Of a DNA stretch of 64,000 nucleotides, positions 25,974 through 35,069 are shown piece after piece. Origin of the DNA: Comamonadaceae bacterium (GTDB lineage Bacteria; Pseudomonadota; Gammaproteobacteria; Burkholderiales; Burkholderiaceae_C); assembly GCA_947447985.1 (NCBI GenBank), contig CANFLX010000002.1:1-64000 (forward strand), in the 5' to 3' direction. The translations under genes were made by a program, and so were the position numbers. Below the pieces are notes generated by a model. That model was given only the letters and a program-made list of their open reading frames with translations. It was not told the DNA's origin and ran no database searches. The stretch's first letter is position 1. Each line of letters starts with the position of its first letter.

Positions 25974-26049
25974 GGAGGTCCCTGCGTGAATGGATGAAGG
26001 TAGAAGCTGAGAAGGTTAGCAACTTTAATGCCGCATCCTAAGGCTGCTC

Positions 26050-26077
26050 CGTATAAATATGCGCTTTACACTGTAGA
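26050..26077 (-). promoter_or_regulatory. possible promoter of the NMT1-type importer
   Basis: On the minus strand TCTACA and TATACG are separated by 16 bases, each matching four of six sigma70 consensus positions, and would give a leader of about 65-70 bases. The overlapping GTGTA and TATAC arms (26071-26067 with 26055-26051) could instead form an RNA hairpin. Confidence 0.3.
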
Positions 26078-26113
26078 CAGGATGCACCACGTTAAAGACC
26101 AAGGAGACGCACT

Positions 26114-26473
26114 ATGGGCCTGAGCACCCACGTTTTGGACACCATGCACGGTAGCCCGGCAGCGGGCATGGGCGTGGCGCTTTACACCACCAACAGCAGC
26201 GTTGGCAGTGCCACCTTGGTCAAACGCCTCGTACTCAATGCCGACGGCCGCAACCCGGACGGTCTCTTGTACGACACGCAAAGTCTGCAAAAAGGCACGT
26301 ACCGCTTGGTGTTTGAGGTGGCCGCCTACTTCCGCGCGCGGGGCGTGGAGCTACCCGAGCCGCCGTTTTTGGATCAAGTGAGTCTTGACTTCGGTGTTGC
26401 CGATGTGAGTCAGCACTACCACGTACCGCTGCTGGTCAGCCCGTGGAGTTATTCCACCTATCGGGGCTCGTAG
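26114..26473 (+). CDS. hiuH: 5-hydroxyisourate hydrolase
   Basis: A transthyretin-like enzyme of 119 residues that opens 5-hydroxyisourate to OHCU after urate oxidation. It has the N-terminal LSTHVLDTMHGSPAAGMGV (active-site His) and RNPDGLL, plus the diagnostic C-terminal tetrapeptide YRGS. An AAGGAGAC Shine-Dalgarno sequence precedes the ATG. It lies between the NMT1-type importer and xdhC-puuD, completing the PuuD step. Confidence 0.96.
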   Translation: MGLSTHVLDTMHGSPAAGMGVALYTTNSSVGSATLVKRLVLNADGRNPDGLLYDTQSLQKGTYRLVFEVAAYFRARGVELPEPPFLDQVSLDFGVADVSQHYHVPLLVSPWSYSTYRGS

Positions 26474-26494
26474 GTCTTGGTCCCTGCGTATGGG

Positions 26495-27049
26495 CTACAA
26501 CTGGCCTTCCGTCAGCGTGTCGAGTTGAAAGCGCCCTGTTTTGTGCCACAGCCAGGTGTCGGTGTAGGTCACGCCGCCCATGCGCACCGGTGCCGGGTAA
26601 GGGGCGGCCGCGCGCACCGAACGCTCAATCTCAGCCATGACCGTGGGCGCATGCTGGGGTGCACGCATCCAACGCACGTCGGTGACGGCACCCTGGCGGT
26701 CGATGTCCACCTGCAACACGCCCACCGCCTGCAGCAGGGGCGGCAACTTGCCTTGGTAAATGCGGCCCTGCATCTGCTGGTAGAGGTGGGTCGCCGCGTC
26801 GCGCCGGTAGTCGCGCGGGGTGCTGGCTTGCGAAACCAGTCGTGGGAGCTCGGGTGCGGCAGCGGGTGCTTTGGCAGCCGCAGCAGGAGGGGGCGCTGGC
26901 GCGGGAATCGCCGCCACGGGTGCGGGCTCGGGCTTCACCGCCACGGCAGCGGGTTTGCTGGCGCAGCCAACGACCATGCCCGCCACGAGCAACATGCACA
27001 CCTCTCGGCTGGCTCGCACACCGCTCACGAAAAAGCGCAAATAGTTCAT
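26495..27049 (-). CDS. lipoprotein with TonB-like C-terminal domain
   Basis: 184 residues: a hydrophobic segment with lipobox VVGC near residue 29, a Pro/Ala-rich spacer (about 35-70) that could cross the periplasm, and a C-terminal domain with the TonB pattern (VLQVDIDRQGAVTDVRW, then AEIERSVRAAAPYPAP). The role is unknown; it is divergent from xdhC and convergent with hiuH. The n-region is longer than usual, and a downstream start (Met19) would give a more typical lipoprotein signal. Confidence 0.65.
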   Translation of the reverse strand: MNYLRFFVSGVRASREVCMLLVAGMVVGCASKPAAVAVKPEPAPVAAIPAPAPPPAAAAKAPAAAPELPRLVSQASTPRDYRRDAATHLYQQMQGRIYQGKLPPLLQAVGVLQVDIDRQGAVTDVRWMRAPQHAPTVMAEIERSVRAAAPYPAPVRMGGVTYTDTWLWHKTGRFQLDTLTEGQL

Positions 27050-27108
27050 GCAATGTCTCCTGACCCTCTATTCGACCTGCGTGGGGAACAACCCGCGCGG
27101 GGACGGCA

Positions 27109-27927
27109 ATGCAGCGCTTAACGACGCTTTTTTTATCGCAACTGGCCCACAGTAACGCCATTTTGGTGCGCGTGCAAGCCACACAAGGCTCGGTACCGCG
27201 CGAGCCGGGTGCCTGGATGGCGGTTTTCGAGGGCTCTACCGTGGGCACTGTGGGGGGCGGGCGGCTGGAGCTGGACGCCATAGTCCACGCCCGTGCACTC
27301 TTGCGTGACGCCTCGCTGGCGCGGGTGCAGCATTACGCCCTGGGGCCCAGCTTGGGGCAGTGCTGCGGCGGCCAGGTGAGCTTGTCGTTCACGCCAGTGT
27401 CCAAGGACGATATGGTTGCTTTGGCAGTGCAGTTGCGTCCAAGCACCGTGCCCGTGGCCCTGTTTGGCAGCGGCCATGTGGGTGCGGCGCTGGTGCAAGT
27501 GCTGGGCCTCTTGCCGGTTGACCTGACTTGGATTGACAGCCGCGACCAGGACTTCCCCAGCGATGTGCCCGACAACGTGCGCTGCGAACACTCCAACCCC
27601 GTGCAAGGTGCGGTGGCCCAGCTGGCTGCCGGCTCCCGCGTGCTGGTGATGAGCTTCAGCCACGCCGAAGACCTGGACATCGTGCAGGCTTGCCTGCTGC
27701 GCCAGCGTGCCCAGGGTGACCTGCCCTTTGTCGGCCTGATTGGCAGCAAAACCAAATGGGCCACCTTCCGCCACCGCCTAGGGGCCAAAGGCTTCAGCGA
27801 CGCCGAGCTGGCCCATGTGACTTGCCCCATCGGCGTGCCCGGCATCGACGACAAGCGCCCTGAGGTGATTGCGGTAGCGGTGGCTGCGCAGTTGCTGCAG
27901 GTGGCCGGTGGCGCCTCACCAAGCTAA
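27109..27927 (+). CDS. xdhC: xanthine dehydrogenase accessory protein XdhC
   Basis: 272 residues with the XdhC hallmarks: GSVPREPGAWMAVF, GTVGGGRLE, QCCGGQVSL, a Rossmann-like ALFGSGHVGAALVQ, and GLIGSKTKWATFRHRL. It sulfurates and inserts the molybdenum cofactor into XdhB and protects it. It is 12 kb from xdhAB and directly upstream of puuD (36-base gap), so it belongs to the same purine-oxidation regulon. Confidence 0.94.
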   Translation: MQRLTTLFLSQLAHSNAILVRVQATQGSVPREPGAWMAVFEGSTVGTVGGGRLELDAIVHARALLRDASLARVQHYALGPSLGQCCGGQVSLSFTPVSKDDMVALAVQLRPSTVPVALFGSGHVGAALVQVLGLLPVDLTWIDSRDQDFPSDVPDNVRCEHSNPVQGAVAQLAAGSRVLVMSFSHAEDLDIVQACLLRQRAQGDLPFVGLIGSKTKWATFRHRLGAKGFSDAELAHVTCPIGVPGIDDKRPEVIAVAVAAQLLQVAGGASPS

Positions 27928-27963
27928 GAACGACAACTAGAATTTCCCCACGGAGGATCCCCC

Positions 27964-29166
27964 ATGGAAACGTATTTGCTCGATTGGGCCAACTTGCTGC
28001 TGCGCTGGGCGCACGTGGTGACTGCCATTGCCTGGGTGGGATCGTCTTTTTACTTTGTCTTTCTGGACAGCAGCCTCACCCCGCCCGTGGATGAGGACCT
28101 GAAGCGCCAGGGCGTCAGCGGCGAACTGTGGGCCGTGCATGGCGGGGGCTTCTACCACCCGGTCAAGTTTGCGGTGCGCCCGCCCGAGCTGCCTGGCCAT
28201 TTGCACTGGTTCTATTGGGAAAGCTACAGCACCTGGCTCACGGGTTTTTCCTTGTTTACCATTTCTTACCTCTGGAGCGCAGGCACCTATTTGGTCGACA
28301 AGTCGGTCATGGACTGGTCGCCCCATGCCGCGGTGGCGGTCGCGCTGGGTTTTTTGGTGGTGTTCTGGCTGGCCTACGATGCGGTGTGCCGTGTGTTCGG
28401 GCAGCGCGAGGGCGGCGACCGGATTGTGGGCGCGCTGGTGGCGGTGCTGGTCTGCGCCGCGGCCTGGTTGGCCTGCCACTGGTTTGCCGGACGGGCCGCC
28501 TTTTTGCTGGTGGGCGCCATGATCGCCACCAGCATGAGTGCCAATGTGTTTTTCTGGATCATCCCCGGCCAAAAAACGGTGGTGGAGAGCATTCGGGCCA
28601 ACCAGCCGGTGGACCCCATCCACGGCAAGCGCGGCAAACAGCGCAGCGTGCACAACACCTACTTCACGCTGCCAGTGCTGTTTGCCATGCTCAGCAACCA
28701 CTACAGCTTTACCTACAGCAACGCCCACAACTGGCTGGTGCTGATTGCCATGATGGCCGCCGGTGCCGCGATTCGCCAGTTTTTCGTGCTGCGCCATGGC
28801 TTCAAGCTGGGTCGCAATCCGCACCCCTGGCCCTATGCTGCCGCCGGCGTGGTGGCAATTGTGGGTGTGGTGCTGGCGCTGGCGCCTGCGCCGCGCGCGC
28901 CTGCGGACGCGCAGTTAGCCGGGCCAGTGACGTATGCCGAGGTGCAGCCCATCCTCGCGCAGCGCTGCTACCCCTGCCATGGCGCGCAGGTGCAAATGAA
29001 AAATGTGCGGCTGGATTCCCCCGAGCAATTGGCGGTGCACGCCCAAGGGCTGTACCAGCAGGCGGTTGTCACCCGCGTCATGCCCATGAACAACGCGACG
29101 CAGATCACCGACGCCGAGCGCGACACCCTCAAACGCTGGTTTGAAGGCGGCGCCAAAACCGATTAA
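27964..29166 (+). CDS. puuD: membrane urate oxidase/hydroxylase PuuD with cytochrome c domain
   Basis: 400 residues. About eight membrane helices cover residues 10-310 (LLLRWAHVVTAIAWVGSSF at the start) and a C-terminal periplasmic cytochrome c segment carries the heme motif CYPCHG near 339. PuuD oxidises urate to 5-hydroxyisourate and passes electrons to the respiratory chain, unlike soluble uricase. The context of xdhC and hiuH supports this. It is full length. Confidence 0.93.
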   Translation: METYLLDWANLLLRWAHVVTAIAWVGSSFYFVFLDSSLTPPVDEDLKRQGVSGELWAVHGGGFYHPVKFAVRPPELPGHLHWFYWESYSTWLTGFSLFTISYLWSAGTYLVDKSVMDWSPHAAVAVALGFLVVFWLAYDAVCRVFGQREGGDRIVGALVAVLVCAAAWLACHWFAGRAAFLLVGAMIATSMSANVFFWIIPGQKTVVESIRANQPVDPIHGKRGKQRSVHNTYFTLPVLFAMLSNHYSFTYSNAHNWLVLIAMMAAGAAIRQFFVLRHGFKLGRNPHPWPYAAAGVVAIVGVVLALAPAPRAPADAQLAGPVTYAEVQPILAQRCYPCHGAQVQMKNVRLDSPEQLAVHAQGLYQQAVVTRVMPMNNATQITDAERDTLKRWFEGGAKTD

Positions 29167-29193
29167 GCCGACGAGGCCGACTTGGGAAGCGCC

Positions 29194-29793
29194 TCAGGCC
29201 GCGGGAGCTCCGTGGTCGTAGGTGGCAACCCCTTCGGTGGACGACCACAAGGGCAGGGTGCCCAGACCCAGCAGGCCCAAGGCCATGCCGATGTGCAGCA
29301 AGTCACCGGGCACCAGCAAGTCGCCTACCGCCACTTTGGCGGCAAACAGCAGCAGCCCGGCCAGCAGCAAAGCCGCAAAGAGCGCACCGCGCCACTGCTG
29401 AGCACGCGCCAGCGTGACCAGCATCGCCACGACCGAGAGCACCGCCACGGCATCGGCCACCACCCGCTTTTGCCCCGCGCCCACAATGATCACGCCCAGC
29501 ACCGCCATCCCGCCCATGAAAATCCAGGCGAAGCGCGTGTTGCGGGTCACCAGTGAATCGGGCCACAGCACACACACCGCCAGCAGTGGCAGCGCGGCCA
29601 TGGCGCCCAGCATGGACGCAAACTGGTGCCAGCCCACCAGCGGATAAATACCCGAGAAGCGCAGCACGCCCAACACGGCCGCTGCCGCAAACAGCGTGCA
29701 CGCCAAGCGCAGCGCGATGGGCGACTGAGAGCGCGTCGCCAGCCACAATGTGACCAGACACAAAAAACCGTCGGAATAAGCCAGACTAGGCAT
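29194..29793 (-). CDS. polytopic membrane protein, unknown function
   Basis: 199 residues with about six hydrophobic helices, an Ala/Leu/Val-rich composition and a short soluble tail. No family is recognised. The start overlaps the end of the hydroxylase gene on the same strand by eight bases, so the pair is probably co-expressed and this may be a partner of a lipid-modifying enzyme. It converges on puuD with 27 bases between the stops. Confidence 0.7.
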   Translation of the reverse strand: MPSLAYSDGFLCLVTLWLATRSQSPIALRLACTLFAAAAVLGVLRFSGIYPLVGWHQFASMLGAMAALPLLAVCVLWPDSLVTRNTRFAWIFMGGMAVLGVIIVGAGQKRVVADAVAVLSVVAMLVTLARAQQWRGALFAALLLAGLLLFAAKVAVGDLLVPGDLLHIGMALGLLGLGTLPLWSSTEGVATYDHGAPAA

Positions 29794-30859
29794 GCGCGGC
29801 CCCTTGCACCCGGGGGTGCAGCCAGGCGTAGCCGATTGCGCCGTAGATCAGCACCATCACGCCGGAGAAGCCAAAGCGTTGCACCGGCGTAAAGCCTTTT
29901 TGGGCAAACAAAAAGTACATCAGCAAGAACGAACCGACCACGGTGGCCGTCAGCGCCACGCGGCGCATCAGCTTGGGTGTGGGCGTCACAAAGCGCACAA
30001 ATTTGTCGGCCTCAAAACGGGCAGGTACGGCCGGTGCGCCGGGCGGCACCCAGCCGGGCCCCGCAAAAAAGCACATCAGCTTGTTGCGCCAGCCGGGGGT
30101 GGCGCGCGCCTGCGCCACGATGGCAAAGTAATGGTGCACATTGCCCCACACTGGGTTCCAGCTGTGCAACGGTTTGCGCACACCGTACATGGGCTCTTCG
30201 TCGGCGCGCTCGTCGGCATAGGTGCCAAACATGCGGTCCCAAATGCTGAAGATGCCGCCGTAGTTTTTGTCAATGCAATAGTCGTTTTGCCCGTGGTGCA
30301 CGCGGTGGTTCGACGGCGTCACCAAAAACAGCTCCAAAAACCCCAGCCGCCCGATCAAGCGCGTGTGCACCCAGAACTGGTAGACCAGGTCAATCACCGC
30401 TACCGTCAAAAAAACCTTGAGCGGAAAGCCCAGCAAAGCCAGCGGCACATAAAACACCCAGCGGAAGTAAAACCCGGTGGACGACTGGCGCATGGCGGTG
30501 GACATATTGAACTCTTCGCTGCTGTGGTGCACCACATGTGCGGCCCACAAAATGTTCACCTCGTGCCCAGTGCGGTGCACCCAGTAGTAGAAAAAGTCGT
30601 ACAGCACCAGCGCCAGCACCCAGGTCAGCGGGTTGCTGGTGTCCCACGTAAAGGCGCCGAAGCGCTCCACCAAAATCGCATACATGGCCACGCTGATGGC
30701 GCCGCCAATGGTGTTGACGAACTGGCTCACCGTGCCAATGTTCATGGACGTGAGCGTGTCCTGAAACCGGTACACCTGCACCCCGCGCCGGTGCGCGACC
30801 CACATTTCAATGGCCACCAGCAGAAAAAACACCGGTATCGCAAACAGGTAGGGGCTCAT
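29786..30859 (-). CDS. fatty acid hydroxylase / sterol desaturase family protein
   Basis: 357 residues, an integral membrane di-iron oxygenase with the His boxes HRTGH, HVVHHSSEEFN and SNHRVHHGQND, followed by HSWNP. Four or five membrane helices surround them. Relatives hydroxylate or desaturate lipids or alkyl glycerols; the substrate here is unknown. The ATG at 30859 is preferred over an upstream one at 30946 because it starts the conserved membrane segment (MSPYLFAIPVFFLLVAIEM). The upstream gene is the restriction-modification enzyme, 90 bases away and probably a separate unit. Confidence 0.88.
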   Translation of the reverse strand: MSPYLFAIPVFFLLVAIEMWVAHRRGVQVYRFQDTLTSMNIGTVSQFVNTIGGAISVAMYAILVERFGAFTWDTSNPLTWVLALVLYDFFYYWVHRTGHEVNILWAAHVVHHSSEEFNMSTAMRQSSTGFYFRWVFYVPLALLGFPLKVFLTVAVIDLVYQFWVHTRLIGRLGFLELFLVTPSNHRVHHGQNDYCIDKNYGGIFSIWDRMFGTYADERADEEPMYGVRKPLHSWNPVWGNVHHYFAIVAQARATPGWRNKLMCFFAGPGWVPPGAPAVPARFEADKFVRFVTPTPKLMRRVALTATVVGSFLLMYFLFAQKGFTPVQRFGFSGVMVLIYGAIGYAWLHPRVQGAAHA

Positions 30860-30949
30860 GGCCGTGCCTTTATTAAAGAGTGAAATTGTGAAATTCAACA
30901 ACGCAAGCTGCGGCGACTGTACGTCAGGGCTTGCACCGTCCAGCAAGGG

Positions 30950-33900
30950 TTAACCCCCGCTTTGCGGGGCGGGCCACAGCGTGCCAGTCGCCAGTGCGTC
31001 AATCTCCACCATCAGGGTGCGTGTTTGGGTCAGGGCGGCCACGGTGTTTTGGTAGTGCTCCACGTCCGCCAAGGTCAGGGTGCGGCCCTTGCGGTCTTTG
31101 AGCCACTTTTCGCACACCTGGTAGCCGCCCACTTTGAACTCCCAGGTGGCCTGCGGTACGTCCTCAAAGTACTGGGTCGCGTTGATATAGACCCGGTCCG
31201 CCCCAGGTTCGCGGCGCGGTTTGTCCACCGTGGTATCACCCGCCACCGGAAAGCGGGGCCGCAAGGCGGGCGGCACCTGGCGCAGCAAGTGCAGGTCGAT
31301 CAGGGTGCGGCCCAGAGGCAGCAAGGCCTGCCACACCTGCGCGAAGGTCTGCGGGCTTTGGCCCACCACACCCAGCGGAATGCGCGGAAAGTCGCTCTTC
31401 AAAAACTCCGCATACCGGCTGCGGTAGCCCGGCGCGTGCAACACGGCGTAGACAAAGGCCAGCACGTCCTCCGTTGCCACACCTTTTGGCAGATCGTGCC
31501 GCGCTGGTTCGGGCGGGAGGCCCAGGCTTTCGGCCAAGGCATGCAGAAAGGCGGGGGCGATGTTGGGTTGCGGCGGCTTGCCTTGGGGGTGGAGCCAGAG
31601 GGGGAATAGCGAGGGTATGCCCTTGTTGCTATAGAAGGTTCTGTTGTCAATTGGAACATCTGAGACGTAAGCGTGAGAAAAGGCTTCGTCAACGACCGAC
31701 TGCCGAATCGCTAGCAATCCAAGGTTCTTTTCAGCCACTAAATGCCCCATAACTTTTACAACCGGCCAGCCCATCAGTCCCCGGCTTTGGCCGGTGTAAT
31801 AGGCATAGCGGGTGTCAAAAGGCCGGTAAGTCACAGATTGCAACATGGATCGGTGGGGGCCGCTTTTTCGCACGTCCTCTTGTGCATGCTCAAAATGCCA
31901 GTCCCTCACGTCCGGCCCAGGCAGCCGGAAGCGCTGTCGAGCGCTGGCTTCATCCGCTTTGAGAAACCAGTTGATGGCTGACCAGCATTCCTCTGGGCTG
32001 AAGTGGATGTTTAGCTGGTCGCATTTGGTCACAATGCCGGTGCCGTTGGTTGGGAAAATATCCGTCACCTTCCAGCCCCGCTCGTAGTCGGGCGCCGCCG
32101 CTTCGTTGCGTGGCACAAAGAGCAAGAGCGGCGCTTTGGGCGCAAGCGCTTGCCAAACTACATCGCTCCAAGCTGTGCTGTCGAGCCAGTGGTATTTGTG
32201 CTCCCGGTTACCCCAAAGTTCGGCATAGCGCACCAGCGCTTTGCGCGGCAGTTCGCTGCGCGCCTGCCGCGGGCTGGCCACGCTGTTGCCAAACAGGTCT
32301 AGGGTGGCAAGCGATGCGTTCGGGTCCTTGCGTTTGATCAGCACGGTAATGGCCACGCCTTGCTCAATGTCAAACACGTTTTTGTCGTCGCCTTGTGCGC
32401 GCAGCGCGGCGGGCGTGTGCTCCTTCTTTTTGGTGTTGCCGTGCAGGTCCAGCACATAGATCTGGTCAAAGTCGCGCATCAGGCTGGCGCGCATACCCCG
32501 AAAGGTGGGGTTGTCGAGCCAGCCGTGGTTGGTAATAAAGGCCACCATGCCGTGGCCGGTGCGCACGATGCGGTCGTGGGCAAAGCGAATGAACTTGGCG
32601 TAATCGTCGTTGATCCACTTGCTGTTGCGCTCTTTGAGCGGGCCGCCCTCGGGCTCACGCTTGTATTCGGTCATCAGCTCCATGATCATGGGGCTGACGT
32701 TTTGCGACTCGCCCGAATACGGCGGATTGCCCAAGACCACCTGCACCGGCGCGAACCGTTTGACTTCTTCGGCGCCCAGGTTTTCTGCCGCAATCCAGTT
32801 GGCCATGAACTGGTCGGTGCTTTTGGAAATCATGTCCAGCGTGTTGGTCAGGTAGACGTTGAGCCGCTCGTCGCCCTGGCTGCTGGTGCGCTTGCCAAAG
32901 GCATAGCCCTGTTCCTGCAGTTGCAGTGCGAGTTTGAGGTGGGCCACCGTGTAGGGCGCCATCATCAGCTCGAAGCCAAAGATGCGCGGTAGCAGGCGCT
33001 CTTTCACGTACTGCGGCCACAGGCCGTCGTTGCCGTGGCGGGTTACGTGCTGGTGGATCTGGTCGATCACGCGGCGCAAAAAAGTGGCCGTTCCGGTCGC
33101 GGGGTCCAAAATCAGCGTGTCTTTGTCGGCCAGGCCGTCCGGCTTGCCCAGCTCGGTTTTCAGCAGCGTGTCCACACTGCGCACCATGAAGTCCACCACC
33201 GGCTGTGGCGTGTAGTACACGCCACGCTGTTCGCGCAGTTTTTGGTTGTAGGCGCCCAAAAAAGTTTCGTAGAAATGAAACACCGGGTCTTCAAAGCCCT
33301 GCTTGCGGCTGTGGCGGTGCAGCACTTTGTCCATGTCGGTGTAGCGCAGGCTGAAAGCCACTTGCTCAATCAGCCAGCGCAATTGCTCGCTCAGGTCGGG
33401 GCTGGCGACGTGCTGGAAAAATTGCCGCAAGAATGGATTGGCGCGGGGAATAAGAAAGCCCGCCTTTTCGAGGTTGAACTCGCCTTTGCGCAAGTGGGCG
33501 GGTAACTTCTCAGGGGCGGCGCCATACAGCGTGGTGCTTTCAAACACCCGGGCCGTAAAAAGGCCGTAGACCGCAGTTTGGGCATACATGTCGCCAAACT
33601 CCTGGTCCTGCAGGTTGGGCATGAGCAAGGATTTGAAGGCGGCGTATTGCGCTTGCAAGGCTTCGTCCCCGGTGCCCAAAAGTTCTGCCACCAGGTCGCG
33701 CAGCAAGCGGGTTTGCCCCGCCAGGCTGGCCGCCAGTTGCTGCGGTGTGCCGAGTGTGGGGGTGACTTCGTCGCAAAAGCTGCGTATCAATTCACTCCAA
33801 CGCGCGTCGGCGTCGGGGTGCAGGTCGATCGCCTTGCCGCGCAAGGCGCCCAGGCTGATGGTCATTCGCTTCTCAGGCCCTACCAGCCAGACAAAGTCGA

Positions 33901-34243
33901 GGTAGTTGGTCACCAGCAGGTTGGGAAGTGCCTCTTGGTAGCGTTTGATCTGCGCCGACTTAAGCACGCTGCTGAGGTCGGCGTCCAGGTCTTTGGCTTC
34001 GACATAGCCGACCAGGGTGTTGTGCTTGCGCAGCAGGTAGTCGGGCTTGTTTTCGCGTTGGGCCGCCTTGGGCTCGTTGGTGGCCTCTAAGCCGGGCAGG
34101 CTGGCCTCGAGCAGTTGCGCAAGTGCCGCGCGGTGGGTGTGCTCAGTCGCGTCGCCCCGAGCCCAGGCCTTGGCCAGGCTAGTGACGTAGTGTTTGACAT
34201 GTAAAATTTTGCGCTCCCCATAACGATGCTTGTTGGAATTCAA
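30950..34243 (-). CDS. single-polypeptide restriction-modification enzyme (type IIG/ISP-like)
   Basis: 1097 residues. The N-terminal domain has a PD-(D/E)XK nuclease-like motif (NKPDYLLRK then VGYVEAKDL near 79-97). A helical connector follows. The N6-adenine methyltransferase has motif I LDPATGTATFLRRV (near 383) and the catalytic NPPYSG (near 508). The C-terminal half resembles the specificity region of type ISP enzymes (TYRPFDTRYAYYT, TQYFEDVPQATWEFKVGGY). No DEAD/ATPase domain is seen, so it should cut and methylate without the translocase of true ISP enzymes. The only start after an in-frame TGA is TTG at 34243, with no good Shine-Dalgarno sequence; low expression is implied. Together with the adjacent toxin-antitoxin pair it forms a small defence cluster. 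Confidence 0.88.
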   Translation of the reverse strand: MNSNKHRYGERKILHVKHYVTSLAKAWARGDATEHTHRAALAQLLEASLPGLEATNEPKAAQRENKPDYLLRKHNTLVGYVEAKDLDADLSSVLKSAQIKRYQEALPNLLVTNYLDFVWLVGPEKRMTISLGALRGKAIDLHPDADARWSELIRSFCDEVTPTLGTPQQLAASLAGQTRLLRDLVAELLGTGDEALQAQYAAFKSLLMPNLQDQEFGDMYAQTAVYGLFTARVFESTTLYGAAPEKLPAHLRKGEFNLEKAGFLIPRANPFLRQFFQHVASPDLSEQLRWLIEQVAFSLRYTDMDKVLHRHSRKQGFEDPVFHFYETFLGAYNQKLREQRGVYYTPQPVVDFMVRSVDTLLKTELGKPDGLADKDTLILDPATGTATFLRRVIDQIHQHVTRHGNDGLWPQYVKERLLPRIFGFELMMAPYTVAHLKLALQLQEQGYAFGKRTSSQGDERLNVYLTNTLDMISKSTDQFMANWIAAENLGAEEVKRFAPVQVVLGNPPYSGESQNVSPMIMELMTEYKREPEGGPLKERNSKWINDDYAKFIRFAHDRIVRTGHGMVAFITNHGWLDNPTFRGMRASLMRDFDQIYVLDLHGNTKKKEHTPAALRAQGDDKNVFDIEQGVAITVLIKRKDPNASLATLDLFGNSVASPRQARSELPRKALVRYAELWGNREHKYHWLDSTAWSDVVWQALAPKAPLLLFVPRNEAAAPDYERGWKVTDIFPTNGTGIVTKCDQLNIHFSPEECWSAINWFLKADEASARQRFRLPGPDVRDWHFEHAQEDVRKSGPHRSMLQSVTYRPFDTRYAYYTGQSRGLMGWPVVKVMGHLVAEKNLGLLAIRQSVVDEAFSHAYVSDVPIDNRTFYSNKGIPSLFPLWLHPQGKPPQPNIAPAFLHALAESLGLPPEPARHDLPKGVATEDVLAFVYAVLHAPGYRSRYAEFLKSDFPRIPLGVVGQSPQTFAQVWQALLPLGRTLIDLHLLRQVPPALRPRFPVAGDTTVDKPRREPGADRVYINATQYFEDVPQATWEFKVGGYQVCEKWLKDRKGRTLTLADVEHYQNTVAALTQTRTLMVEIDALATGTLWPAPQSGG

Positions 34244-34276
34244 TGTTCAATACAATAAACATTATCGTTATGGAGA
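34215..34276. repeat. inverted repeat spanning the start of the restriction-modification gene
   Basis: CCATAACGAT (34218-34227) is repeated in inverse orientation as ATCGTTATGG (34264-34273). The match extends to 13 positions with one mismatch (34215-34227 and 34264-34276), and the intervening 36 bases are AT-rich. The left arm lies in the first codons of the enzyme gene. It is a plausible two-site operator controlling the enzyme, the divergent toxin-antitoxin operon, or both. Confidence 0.6.
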
Positions 34277-34348
34277 AAAAATTTAAAATAATGTCAGGAA
34301 GCGGACGCACTCCGTTTGTAAAAAGTAACACCTGGTGCTACATTAACC

Positions 34349-34732
34349 ATGAGAACCGTTGATTCAAAGCGCACTTTCAAGACTGCCAGATTTGCCAAGG
34401 ATGCAAGAAAGGCCAAGATCAATGACGATGAACTTTGCCTTGCCATACAGCAGGTTCAATTGGGGCAAGCAGTTGACTTGGGTGGGGGTGTATTCAAGAA
34501 GCGGCTCAATAACAACCAGCATCGCTCCATGATTTTGGCCAAAGGTGGAAATTATTGGATCTTCGAGTACCTTTTTGCCAAGAGGAACCGCACAAACATT
34601 GAAAGCGATGAGTTACTGGCTTTTCGATTGCTCGCCAACAATTATGCGGCGTTGACCAAAATTCAACTTCGCCAGTTGTTGATGAATAGAGACTTTGTGG
34701 AGATTTGCCATGACGACAAAAAAGAAATTTAA
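34349..34732 (+). CDS. RelE/HigB-type toxin of a type II toxin-antitoxin pair
   Basis: 127 residues. The pattern TFKTARFAKDARKAKINDDELC, then GGGVFKKRLNNNQHRSMILAK and WIFEYLFAKRNRTNI, matches the HigB2-like / COG4737 branch of RelE-fold mRNA interferases. Basic residues Lys, Arg and His in the KKRLNNNQHRS strand are candidates for the active surface. The gene end overlaps the antitoxin start by 23 bases, with the toxin first, as in higBA. Confidence 0.82.
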   Translation: MRTVDSKRTFKTARFAKDARKAKINDDELCLAIQQVQLGQAVDLGGGVFKKRLNNNQHRSMILAKGGNYWIFEYLFAKRNRTNIESDELLAFRLLANNYAALTKIQLRQLLMNRDFVEICHDDKKEI

Positions 34733-35033
34733 AAGTGACGCCTTTGCTTCAATTCATGCCTCCGCGGCTGCATTACAAGAGGTCGGCGCGATTGACCAAA
34801 CCACGATGCGTCAGTTTGATCAAACCTGCCTGGCTGTACCAGCAACGCTGGCTCCAACCCAGATTAAAAATATTCGTGAACAGGCGCGCGTCAGCCAACC
34901 CGTTTTTGCACGCTACCTCAATACCAGTGAATCTACGGTTCAAAAGTGGGAGTCCGGTACCAAACAACCAAGTGGCATGGCGCTCAAGCTTTTGGCAGTC
35001 GTCCAGAAGCACGGACTTGGTGTTCTGACCTGA
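34710..35033 (+). CDS. HigA-type antitoxin with Xre helix-turn-helix
   Basis: 107 residues. The C-terminal half is a Cro/CI helix-turn-helix (TQIKNIREQARVSQPVFARY then STVQKWESGTKQPSG) typical of HigA2/NadS-like antitoxins that repress their own operon; the N-terminal half likely wraps the toxin. The ATG at 34710 is preferred to an upstream one. The end converges on the LysE-type gene. Confidence 0.84.
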   Translation: MTTKKKFKSDAFASIHASAAALQEVGAIDQTTMRQFDQTCLAVPATLAPTQIKNIREQARVSQPVFARYLNTSESTVQKWESGTKQPSGMALKLLAVVQKHGLGVLT

Positions 35034-35069
35034 ATTGATGGGCAGTGGTGCGCGATGGGGTGAGGAAAT

